NCBI GenBank assembly: GCA_028726625.1
Contig: JAQYPT010000092.1
Coordinates: forward strand, 1-64,000
Reading direction: 5' to 3'
Length of the DNA: 64,000 bases
DNA from: Prevotellaceae bacterium
GTDB lineage: Bacteria > Bacteroidota > Bacteroidia > Bacteroidales > Bacteroidaceae
In this document: positions 43,274 to 50,261 of the stretch, piece by piece
Layout of the letters: each line of letters starts with the position of its first letter
Position numbering within the stretch: position 1 is the first letter of the stretch
Translations under genes and position numbers: made by a program
Notes under the pieces: model-generated
Seen by the model: only the letters and a program-made list of their open reading frames with translations
Databases searched by the model: none
What the model was told of the DNA's origin: nothing

Positions 43274-44440
43274 TTATCTACTGCCCAGCAGATATTGGTC
43301 AATAAACTCACGCACGCATCCCTCGCCGCCGGCCTTCTGCATGATGATGATGCCCGGAATTTCTTGAATGGGGCGCATCGCATCGGCCGGACAGGCGCAA
43401 ATACCAACGGCACTCAGCAGTTGTTGGCAGTTGACGTCATCGCCGATGTAAGCCACTTCGCTCAAGGTAATGCCTATCTGGTCACAAATTTCCTGAGCCG
43501 CCTCAAGTTTCTCCCCATGTCGCTTGCCCTGAACGAGAAAATCGACCTTTAGCTTTTTAGCCCTGTTCTCTACCAGTTTGGTGTTCTCAGAGGTGATGAT
43601 GCCCACCTTGACACCTTGCGTCTGCAAGAGTTGTAGCCCCATGCCGTCGCGTGTGTTGAACTTCTTCAGCTCGTCACCGCTTTCTGCATAATACATGCCG
43701 CCATCGGTCAGCGTGCCGTCAACGTCGCACAAGAAGAGCTTTACGGATTTCTTCAGACTGTCCACCGCATGGTTCAAAACATGCTTTCGCATGAGATTTT
43801 CCAGGAACGTCCAATCGTCTGGTTCAGCAATCTCCATGGCCGTGTAAGCCGGCATCACATAGATACCGATGTGACCACTTAGCCTGTTGCCCGATGATAG
43901 GATATTCTCTACCTTATTTATATAGAGTGCGCCGTTCTCCATGAGCGTTCCTTCAAAATTATTTCGGGGTGGGCGATGTGTGTAGTCGTAGTTCATGCTG
44001 GTGCCATCGGCGTTCCAAAAGAACTGGTAATTGCGCACGCAGGAGAGGATGGAGTCGTATCGGGCGGTCTTGTACAGTGCCAATGCCTCACTGAAATGCT
44101 TCGTTTGCGTCATGGGCGACGTGCCCTTCACCAACATGAAGCAAGCCTCGGGTGCTGGATTGGCGGCATGGATGTACGCCAGCATCACGTTCTCGGCAGA
44201 AGGGGTGTCACAGATTTTCTCGGCTGAGCAGCGATAAAACTCTGTCTTGCGGTATGGGCGGGAAGCCACTACCCGTTCTATCTCGTCCGAATCGGTGGCC
44301 ACAATCACCTTGTCCACCTCGCGGCAGGCCTCCAAAGCCTCGATGCTCCAACACACAAGCGGCTTTCCGCAAAAGGGCTTGATGTTCTTCTGGGGGATTG
44401 ACTTGCTGCCACCCCGCACTGGAATGAATGCTATGACCAT
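43274..44440 (-). CDS. CMP-sugar synthetase fused to a KdsC-like HAD phosphatase
   Basis: 388 residues in two domains. Residues 1 to ~225 are an acylneuraminate cytidylyltransferase (IPVRGGSKSIPQKNIKPFCG; IVATDSDEIERV; YKTARYDSILSCVRNYQFFW), which activates a nonulosonic acid with CTP. Residues ~230-388 are a C0-type HAD phosphatase (LFLCDVDGTLTDGGMYYAES; VGIITSENTKLVENRAKKL; VAYIGDDVNCQQLLS). The second domain should dephosphorylate the 9- or 8-phosphate sugar before activation. The order equals that of animal CMP-sialate synthetase. No NeuB-like synthase is nearby, so whether the sugar is KDN, Neu5Ac, legionaminate or Kdo is open. MVIAFIP is the family-like start. Confidence 0.85.
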   Translation of the reverse strand: MVIAFIPVRGGSKSIPQKNIKPFCGKPLVCWSIEALEACREVDKVIVATDSDEIERVVASRPYRKTEFYRCSAEKICDTPSAENVMLAYIHAANPAPEACFMLVKGTSPMTQTKHFSEALALYKTARYDSILSCVRNYQFFWNADGTSMNYDYTHRPPRNNFEGTLMENGALYINKVENILSSGNRLSGHIGIYVMPAYTAMEIAEPDDWTFLENLMRKHVLNHAVDSLKKSVKLFLCDVDGTLTDGGMYYAESGDELKKFNTRDGMGLQLLQTQGVKVGIITSENTKLVENRAKKLKVDFLVQGKRHGEKLEAAQEICDQIGITLSEVAYIGDDVNCQQLLSAVGICACPADAMRPIQEIPGIIIMQKAGGEGCVREFIDQYLLGSR

Positions 44441-44728
44441 CTTAACTTGATTCTTTTTGAGTATGTCGCGCTGCACGTTTTGATGTCCAGAACAGTCCAC
44501 ACAGTTCCCTGTTGAGGTTATCGGCCAACGATATCTTCATCATCCGAAGCCTCAATGTGCAGATTTCTGCTTGTAAGCCTTCATGCTACTTGGCTGTGCT
44601 TGCAAATATATAAAATAATCACTCATTGACGGAATGAAACGACATGTTTTTTTGTTGCGAGCCCCTACAGCGGGGATTGAACGGGCAAGGGGCAACCTGT
44701 TTGGTCAACGAGGATGACGCATGCACTT

Positions 44729-44816
44729 CAATAGCATTGACTTTGGACGACAAACCCATAGACTTTGGTCGTCAAACTCAATGAGTTTGGCAGCCAATGT
44801 CAATGACTTTGTAAAG
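44729..44816. repeat. Intergenic array of ~22 bp CATTGACTTTGG units (array 2)
   Basis: Successive units CATTGACTTTGGACGACAAA, CATAGACTTTGGTCGTCAAA, CAATGAGTTTGGCAGCCAAT and CAATGACTTTG. It lies in the gap 44441-44858 between the CMP-sugar gene and the araC-type gene; a minus-strand TATATTTG near 44,604-44,611 is a candidate -7 box for the CMP-sugar gene. Confidence 0.75.
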
Positions 44817-44858
44817 CATTCAGCGACAGCCTATTACAATATGTTGTGCAGGCCAGCG

Positions 44859-45722
44859 TCATAGGGTCTGCTCGGGCTTTACTATGCCGTTTCTTATTTC
44901 GCCGGGTGTGCCGCCTAATGTCTCCTTACAGAATGTGGAAAGACGCTGTACAGAGGAGAACTTGAACTGGTTGGCTATCTGCTCCATGGTGTCGTTGGTG
45001 TTGAGCAGAGCCTTGAACAGTGCCTCGCCTTTCACCTTGCTGACCCAAACCTTGGGCGTTTCGCCAAAGCATCGTTTGAAGTGACGTATAAATGTGGGAC
45101 GACTCATGCACACCTTTTCTGCCATTTCGTCAATAGAAGGATAGGTGCGCGACATCGCAATAATGGTTTCCTGGAACGACAAATCCACTCCATAGAGCGG
45201 AGCAAGAAACGGTGCCAGGTCGTCCTTGGGATAATAGGCCTGCATGACGGCCGTGAACTCGCGCTGCTTGATCAGCTGGATGTCACAACAGAGCAGTCCG
45301 TCCATGACATAGTCGGCCGTCTGTCGAGCCAGCACTGTCATCGGCTTGATCATGTCCAAGGCAAACAGCCAGTCGTCACGTTTGGGTGCATTCTCGATCA
45401 TCTCATCCGTGATGATGTTATGACAAAACTTGAATTTGCTGTCAATAAAATAAAGCACCAATACCAAACTGTCCTCCATAAAGCGAATGGAGTTGTCTAC
45501 ACCGGCTGGCATGGGAAACATCTGGCTGCCATGAACGGTGAAGCCTGGAAACCGTTTGCCTTCCACACGCAAGGTTCCCTCCAATAGAAAGAGCATGGCC
45601 GTACGCGAGGGAGCCGTGTGTCTCACCGCGCCTTTCTTTTCTCTTACAACCCTGAAACCTACAGGGGAGTTGCCTTGATAATGCTCGCACATGAGGTGCT
45701 TGTTCAGATAATATACTTTCAT
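44859..45722 (-). CDS. AraC-family transcriptional regulator
   Basis: 287 residues with an N-terminal cupin-like sensor part (RTAMLFLLEGTLRVEGKRFP) and a C-terminal double helix-turn-helix (SIDEMAEKVCMSRPTFIRHF; TNDTMEQIANQFKFSSVQRL, then FCKETLGGTPGEIR). It is divergent from the small-protein/lipoprotein locus at 46178, with 455 bases between, and is therefore a candidate regulator of that locus. The effector is unknown. Confidence 0.9.
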   Translation of the reverse strand: MKVYYLNKHLMCEHYQGNSPVGFRVVREKKGAVRHTAPSRTAMLFLLEGTLRVEGKRFPGFTVHGSQMFPMPAGVDNSIRFMEDSLVLVLYFIDSKFKFCHNIITDEMIENAPKRDDWLFALDMIKPMTVLARQTADYVMDGLLCCDIQLIKQREFTAVMQAYYPKDDLAPFLAPLYGVDLSFQETIIAMSRTYPSIDEMAEKVCMSRPTFIRHFKRCFGETPKVWVSKVKGEALFKALLNTNDTMEQIANQFKFSSVQRLSTFCKETLGGTPGEIRNGIVKPEQTL

Positions 45723-46177
45723 AGGATGCCTGTAAAAATAAGATTTTTATGCAAAAATAAACGATAAAAGAATATGTGCTTCAAGTGTTAACAAATATTA
45801 TAAAATACATGGGGGGGTAACGTTTGTTAACTATTTGTGCGGTAGTTTTGTTCTGAAATCCTGTCTTTTGACCAATCGTATATATAGATGTAGGTAATGG
45901 ATGATTTTGGGGTGTTTTATTCTGATATTGTCAATGTTGCGGTATGTGTAGATTGATACAAAATGGTAACCTTTTGAAACAATTTGTTGTGTGTCATATT
46001 TTCGAAGATATCTATCTTTGCAAACAGAAGAAAGACAGAATATTTTTACCGAAGAAAATAACAGATACGAAGTACATAAAGACAAACATTGAATCCGCCC
46101 GTGCTTGTCAGGATAAACGAGAATCAAAAAAAAATAAAAACATCATTTTTTTTATGACCATTTTTAATTATAAGATT
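45723..46177. promoter_or_regulatory. Divergent regulatory region with poly-G tract and inverted repeat
   Basis: GTTAACAAA (45787-45795) and TTTGTTAAC (45823-45831) form a perfect inverted repeat around ATGGGGGGGTAA (seven G, 45811-45817). A TAGTTTTG -7-like box follows at 45843-45850, 25 bp after the G run. A second -7 box TATCTTTG lies at 46013-46020, about 150 bases before the small-protein start. The arrangement resembles 24117-24158. Which promoter drives the downstream genes is not decided by the sequence. Confidence 0.5.
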
Positions 46178-46402
46178 ATGAATAGAGAAAAAGATCTCAA
46201 TTGCAAGGAAAAGAAAAGCTACATCCAGCCTTCTTGCGACATCATTAAAATCGACACGGAAAGTCTCCTGGTAGAAGTGTCGGGCAACCTGCCGGGCGGC
46301 TCTCCCGGTACAGACATGGGCGGCGGCGAGGACGAAGAGCCCATCACCATGCCGGCCAAGTCCTTCAACCTGTGGGACGACAGCGAATCGGAAGGACGGT
46401 AA
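46178..46402 (+). CDS. Small acidic protein of the YxxPxxDIIKI family (locus 2)
   Basis: 74 residues starting MNREKDLNCKEKKSYIQPSC, then DIIKIDTESLLVEVSGNLPG, a Gly/Pro-rich GSPGTDMGGGEDEE stretch, and the acidic tail AKSFNLWDDSESEGR. It has no signal peptide. An alternative ATG eight codons upstream gives a less likely start. It lies 31 bases before the lipoprotein gene and is probably co-transcribed with it. It shares N-terminal and C-terminal features with the protein at 26519-26695. The SGNLPGG/GSPGG region recalls Gly-rich leader boundaries, but no peptidase or modifying enzyme is adjacent. Confidence 0.7.
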   Translation: MNREKDLNCKEKKSYIQPSCDIIKIDTESLLVEVSGNLPGGSPGTDMGGGEDEEPITMPAKSFNLWDDSESEGR

Positions 46403-46433
46403 TGACCGGTCAACCGGAACGAACATCAATTTA

Positions 46434-48287
46434 ATGAAGAAGAAAAACAACATGACAAACAAAACAACATTATTGAAGACACTCGCAGCCACCGTGTTAT
46501 GCATGGCTGCCGTGGCATGTTCAGACATGGAAAACGATCTGACAGGAAACGAAAGCGAAACATCGCAAAGCAAGGGAACCGTCATCACTGCCGAGGCCGT
46601 GCTGGGCGAGAACGAACAGGCAATGGTCAGCAAAGCCAAGCAAGCCGGCTCTCCCATGACGAGGGTAGCCGTATCGCCCGACGGCAACGGCGGACTGAAA
46701 TACAATTGGGAGACGGGAAAGACCATTCCCCTCTATGTTTATATCACTGACGGCACACGCCGCACGACCCTGACCACCACCCTCAAGGTCGAGTCCGACC
46801 GCAGGGGGCGGTTCTCCTTCACCGTGCCTGCCAATTATAACCTCGCCAGCGTAAAGGTGGCGGCGGCCACAGGCAAGGAGAGCGACGCAGAGAACGGAGC
46901 ATGGGCTACAGGTATCGACGCAACCGGAAAAGTCACCATGGGAACGCCCCAGTCAATAGACGCCACCTCCAACAAGTACAACATCCCCCTGTATGCCAAG
47001 CTCACACCGGTCAGTGCCGACGGCAAAACGGCAAGCGTGACATTCTCCATGCTGGGCAGCTGGATCGGCGTAAGGGCGAAGTCGGACATGTACTACGCAG
47101 CCAGCCTGTATTCTGTGGCAGTGGAATCGGACGTGCTACACATGGACGGAAATCTCGACCTCTCCACCGCAACACCCTCATGGACACCGGGCAAGTACCG
47201 CATCAACGAAGCCGGCAAGGAAATCAGTGACACCATCCGGGTGCGTGGCGTGGTCATCGGAGGCAGTGCGGCCGGCAAGGGCACGACGCTCTATTCCAAT
47301 ATGTTCTACGTATGGGCAAAGGCCGGCACCTCGAAAAACAGCACGAAGAAGGCAAGGGTGTATGTACGCGACGAAGCCACCACGCTCGCCGGCCCCGTGT
47401 ACAAGAAGGCCGACCAGTTCTCCTCGCGCAACAAGTTCTACCGCGAGGCCAAGCAGGTGGTGCAGTTCGCCGACGGACACACCTACAACTTCGGCATCAA
47501 TGCCAACCTGCAGGAGAGCGACGGCGGCCTGATCATCACCGAATACTACCACAGCACGTTGGCAACAGGTGAATACAACTGGATAGAGATCACCAATGCC
47601 ACGAACAAGACCATCTCCCTTGACGACTACTATTTGGTGAGCCCCGACTGCGACAACATGAAAAACTTCTACGTCATGGAGCTCAAGGATCTCCAGCGTC
47701 TCGACTGGAAGAAGCGTGGCGTCGGATACCCGGCCAACTCCACGACCACGATACCCGCAGGGCGCAGCATCTGCCTGGCGGCCGGACAAGTCAACAGCGG
47801 CTGGGATGCTGTCAAGAAAAACGGCCTGGCCTATCAGATGGTGAACACCCAGTCGGGTGTCGGCAACCTCTCGGCCGTCTCCGGCGGCATCCGCCTGCCC
47901 AAGTTCCTCTGCAAGGGCGGCTGGAACATCGACTTCAACGACCTGGCGAACAACATCGTCGACAATCTCGGCGTGCGCGTGGTGTACGACCCGGCTGCCA
48001 ACAAGTTCCTCACCTACGCCTACTACTTGGGCAACGTTACCTTCCTGCGCACCAAGGAGACCGGCATGAGCATGCCCCAGAAGAACTTCCTGCCCGAGGC
48101 GTGGAGCTTCATGAATATCACATGGGACTACCTGGGCGCATACCACGACAGGAACGGCAACTACAAGCCCCTCGCAGGCTACGACGGCAACGGACAGGCA
48201 AAGAACTTCCAGCAGTATGATCAGACCTCGTCGAGCTTCGACAAGCAACATTTCCGTCCTGACGCAAAGCACCCGTCACCCATCTGA
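46434..48287 (+). CDS. Large lipoprotein with fimbrillin-like N-terminus and lamin-tail-like C-terminus
   Basis: 617 residues. Lipoprotein signal LAATVLCMAAVACSD. Residues ~50-330 resemble a fimbrillin-like beta sandwich (NWETGKTIPLYVYITDGTRR; RGRFSFTVPANYNLASVKV). From ~365 the sequence GGLIITEYYHSTLATGEYNW, then IEITNATNKTISLDDYYLVS, is typical of the lamin-tail/DUF4876-type fold of surface lipoproteins. The gene is clearly GC-rich (36 of 60 bases in 47401-47460 by hand count), unlike most neighbours, which suggests transfer. Function is unknown; adhesion or surface display is a guess from the fold. Confidence 0.75.
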   Translation: MKKKNNMTNKTTLLKTLAATVLCMAAVACSDMENDLTGNESETSQSKGTVITAEAVLGENEQAMVSKAKQAGSPMTRVAVSPDGNGGLKYNWETGKTIPLYVYITDGTRRTTLTTTLKVESDRRGRFSFTVPANYNLASVKVAAATGKESDAENGAWATGIDATGKVTMGTPQSIDATSNKYNIPLYAKLTPVSADGKTASVTFSMLGSWIGVRAKSDMYYAASLYSVAVESDVLHMDGNLDLSTATPSWTPGKYRINEAGKEISDTIRVRGVVIGGSAAGKGTTLYSNMFYVWAKAGTSKNSTKKARVYVRDEATTLAGPVYKKADQFSSRNKFYREAKQVVQFADGHTYNFGINANLQESDGGLIITEYYHSTLATGEYNWIEITNATNKTISLDDYYLVSPDCDNMKNFYVMELKDLQRLDWKKRGVGYPANSTTTIPAGRSICLAAGQVNSGWDAVKKNGLAYQMVNTQSGVGNLSAVSGGIRLPKFLCKGGWNIDFNDLANNIVDNLGVRVVYDPAANKFLTYAYYLGNVTFLRTKETGMSMPQKNFLPEAWSFMNITWDYLGAYHDRNGNYKPLAGYDGNGQAKNFQQYDQTSSSFDKQHFRPDAKHPSPI

Positions 48288-48366
48288 TGACACCCGAACC
48301 ATAATTTACCAACCGGCCTTTCGGGTGCAGCAGATAGAGACCGTGACTAAATATACTTCAGTGGGG

Positions 48367-48405
48367 CACTACTTATACTTTAGATGCCCACTACTTATAC
48401 TTTAG
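48367..48405 (+). repeat. Two-unit tandem repeat after the lipoprotein gene
   Basis: CACTACTTATACTTTAG occurs at 48367-48383 and again at 48389-48405 (22-base period). It holds no -7 consensus. It may be a duplicated operator or an insertion footprint. Confidence 0.6.
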
Positions 48406-48452
48406 TCGTTGTTAACATTTCCGCCGCCCGAAGGCATAAAACGATCAAAACT

Positions 48453-48674
48453 ATGTCTTTCTTCAAGAAAATGAAGATGACGGTGAGCGGCAGGTGTATC
48501 CCAAGTCCGTTCTCTTGGGCTCCGCCGTCACCACCGAGGAGGTGGCACACGAGCCACGGGTGGCGGCCGCCGTGCGCGGACTCTCAGACGTGGACATCGA
48601 GTGGGAGGAATGAAAAGGTCGAGACTGACGGCTCAGGAACGCCGCCCGGCGGCGGAGAGAATCCACTCACGTAA
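48453..48674 (+). pseudogene. Decayed HU-related DNA-binding protein gene
   Basis: The start MSFFKKMKMTVSGR matches Bacteroidota HU-like proteins. The reading then continues in another frame as VYPKSVLLGSAVTTEEVAHE, jumps to VRGLSDVDIEWEE (the usual C-terminal IEWEE motif), and returns to the first frame for EKVETDGSGTPPGGGENPLT. The central DNA-binding arm is missing. Two frame changes and an internal deletion of roughly 60-80 residues make it a pseudogene. It is GC-rich like the lipoprotein gene before it. Confidence 0.7.
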
Positions 48675-48705
48675 CTGCGTGATTTTATATAACTCTTTAA
48701 TTTGT

Positions 48706-48739
48706 GGCGCAAGGCCTGTTGGGACACAGGCCTTGCGCC
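48706..48739. terminator. Strong hairpin after the HU remnant
   Basis: GGCGCAAGGCCTGT pairs perfectly with ACAGGCCTTGCGCC (14 bp, six-base loop). No T-run follows on the plus strand, so it may be a terminator remnant. Confidence 0.55.
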
Positions 48740-48767
48740 GTTGTGTACGCTCGTCATGAGCATTATC

Positions 48768-48883
48768 TAACGGGTGGAAGTCTCGAGTAAGTCATAATAG
48801 CGGGAATTACATAGCCAAGAGCAAGGGTGTCCGTGAGGTGGAATCTGAAGGAAGCTGGCGGCAAACGTCTGATCTAAGGAACA
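48768..48883 (+). mobile_element. Fragment of a group II intron (domain I region)
   Basis: The stretch contains GGGTGGAAGTC, GGAATTACATAGCCAAGAGC, AAGGGTGTCCGTGAGGTGGA, ATCTGAAGGAAGCTGGCGGC and AAACGTCTGATCTAAGGAAC, which I recognise as the conserved 5' domain I of bacterial group II introns. No reverse transcriptase follows. The fragment stops where the inverted-repeat element at 48884 begins. Confidence 0.65.
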
Positions 48884-49031
48884 ACGTGAGTTCGGGATAA
48901 GAAAAGCCTTAAAAAAGTTGGTAATCATCACTCAATATTTTTTTGTAATTAATTGATTCACAACTATAAATGTACAAAATGTTAGTGAGATTACCAACTT
49001 TTTTAAGGCTTTTCTTATCCCGAACTCACGT
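48884..49031. mobile_element. 148 bp element with 43-base perfect inverted repeats
   Basis: The arms 48884-48926 (begins ACGTGAGTTCGGGATAAG) and 48989-49031 (ends CTTATCCCGAACTCACGT) are exact reverse complements, separated by 62 AT-rich bases; the pairing continues with a one-base bulge (TCACT / AGTGA). No gene is inside. It is MITE-like; a target duplication is not clear. Confidence 0.75.
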
Positions 49032-49062
49032 ATTGATGATCTCAATGAATGAATATTAAACA

Positions 49063-49087
49063 AGTGGGGTGATAAAGACACCCCACT
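49063..49087. terminator. Hairpin
   Basis: AGTGGGGTG pairs with CACCCCACT around a seven-base loop, just before a larger terminator. Confidence 0.5.
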
Positions 49088-49092
49088 CATGT

Positions 49093-49147
49093 AAAACCGT
49101 TGGCGAAAGGAATGATGACATCATTCTTTCTTCGCCAACGGTTTTTT
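49093..49147. terminator. Bidirectional terminator downstream of the RNase H fusion gene
   Basis: AAAACCGTTGGCGAA pairs with TTCGCCAACGGTTTT; the inner GAATGATG/TCATTC adds to the stem. Runs of A and T on either side suit both directions. Confidence 0.75.
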
Positions 49148-49225
49148 ATGTCATGTACCGCATGTGGACATGGGTACCGCACAACCTCATGTGTGCAAGG
49201 AATAAAAGTAAGCTGTGTGAACGGC

Positions 49226-50089
49226 TTATTTGCGACCGAAATCAGCGGGAATTTCGCCCCATTCGGCAGTTTCCCATTTAACGACAGGGTTGCGGTAAGC
49301 GTGCGTTTTCAGCCATTGTTCGGCGCGCGAGATAATCTGATAGAGTTGTTCTGTTTGTGATGTTCGCTTCAACTTTGTTTTACATTGCTTCTTCTTCACC
49401 CACAAAATGGCGTTGTAACTATCCGAATAAATGGTTTTTTGCGTGTCACCTTGTTTCCATAACAAGGCCAACGCATGCACGATAGCCAAGAACTCACCCA
49501 CGTTATTGGTGCCATGTACGGGGCCAAAGTGAAAGATTTCCGCTCCTGTCGTCAAGTCAATTCCCCGATATTCCATAGGTCCAGGATTGCCTGAACATGC
49601 CGCATCGACCGCCCATGCCGAGGCCCCCCTCTGTCCCCCCGATTGGGGGGAAGAAGCTAACGGCGTAACTACGTTGGTTTCTTGCGAATTGTTTTTTATC
49701 TGTTCTGCTTGAGACATGTGATCTAATGATTTGAGTATTTGAGAGATGACGGATGAAAGACGGTGAAGCACCTGTTCGTTTGTGAAACGTAAAACGGTAA
49801 AACCACGACTTTTTAAATCAGCTGTACGTTCGGCATCCATGAGCGGTTGATTGCCTTGTTGATGATAACCACCGTCTATTTCAACCACCAGTTTGAAACG
49901 AATGCAAGCAAAATCAGCAATATAGTTGCCGATGATATGCTGTCGTCTGAACTTACATCCTAATTGGTTTCCACGTAATGCCTCCCACAACATGCTTTCC
50001 GCCTGTGTTGAATGCGTTCTACTTCTCTTTGCAAATGCTTTCAATAACTCGTAATTCGCACAATCTGCCGTTTCATGTTTCCGTTTCAT
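49226..50089 (-). CDS. DUF559 endonuclease-like domain fused to RNase HI
   Basis: 287 residues. Residues ~10-120 are a DUF559 (Vsr-like PD-(D/E)XK) domain: LLKAFAKRSRTHSTQAESML, RRQHIIGNYIADFACIRFKL, VVEIDGGYHQQ, GFTVLRFTNEQVL. A linker TPLASSPQSGGQRGAS is encoded by a GC-rich palindrome (49635-49650). Residues ~160-287 are an RNase H domain (WAVDAACSGNPGPMEYRGID; HGTNNVGEFLAIVHALALL; IYSDSYNAILWVKKKQCKTK; WETAEWGEIPADFGRK) with the Asp and Glu catalytic residues. Bacteroidota RNase HI usually has a viroplasmin-like N-terminus instead. MKRKHE is taken as start; an in-frame ATG 26 codons earlier reads through repetitive sequence. Confidence 0.75.
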   Translation of the reverse strand: MKRKHETADCANYELLKAFAKRSRTHSTQAESMLWEALRGNQLGCKFRRQHIIGNYIADFACIRFKLVVEIDGGYHQQGNQPLMDAERTADLKSRGFTVLRFTNEQVLHRLSSVISQILKSLDHMSQAEQIKNNSQETNVVTPLASSPQSGGQRGASAWAVDAACSGNPGPMEYRGIDLTTGAEIFHFGPVHGTNNVGEFLAIVHALALLWKQGDTQKTIYSDSYNAILWVKKKQCKTKLKRTSQTEQLYQIISRAEQWLKTHAYRNPVVKWETAEWGEIPADFGRK

Positions 50090-50226
50090 ATCATACGGTA
50101 AACTTACATTAAAGCCGAAAATGTATCTCCCTCTATATATAATAAGGTGGATTATCGGCATCAGCAAGCGAGAGTTGAGCGATCAACATCCGTCAAGAAG
50201 ATGGGCAAACAAGGTAATTTCCTTCT

Positions 50227-50246
50227 CCCTCCCCTACTGGGGAGGG
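50227..50246. repeat. GC-rich intergenic palindrome
   Basis: CCCTCCCC-TACT-GGGGAGGG followed by CGGGGAGGGGCTTCC. Related units lie at 49635-49650 (in coding sequence), 56355-56375 and 56454-56474. Confidence 0.75.
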
Positions 50247-50261
50247 CGGGGAGGGGCTTCC

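Noticed and set aside
46178-46402. RiPP precursor with adjacent maturation genes
   Set aside because: The Gly-rich segment is suggestive, but no radical SAM, cyclodehydratase, peptidase-transporter or similar gene is nearby; kept only as a small protein of unknown role.
47178-48272. 364-codon minus-strand open frame opposite the large lipoprotein gene
   Set aside because: Shadow frame caused by high GC; Val/Gly-rich without structure.
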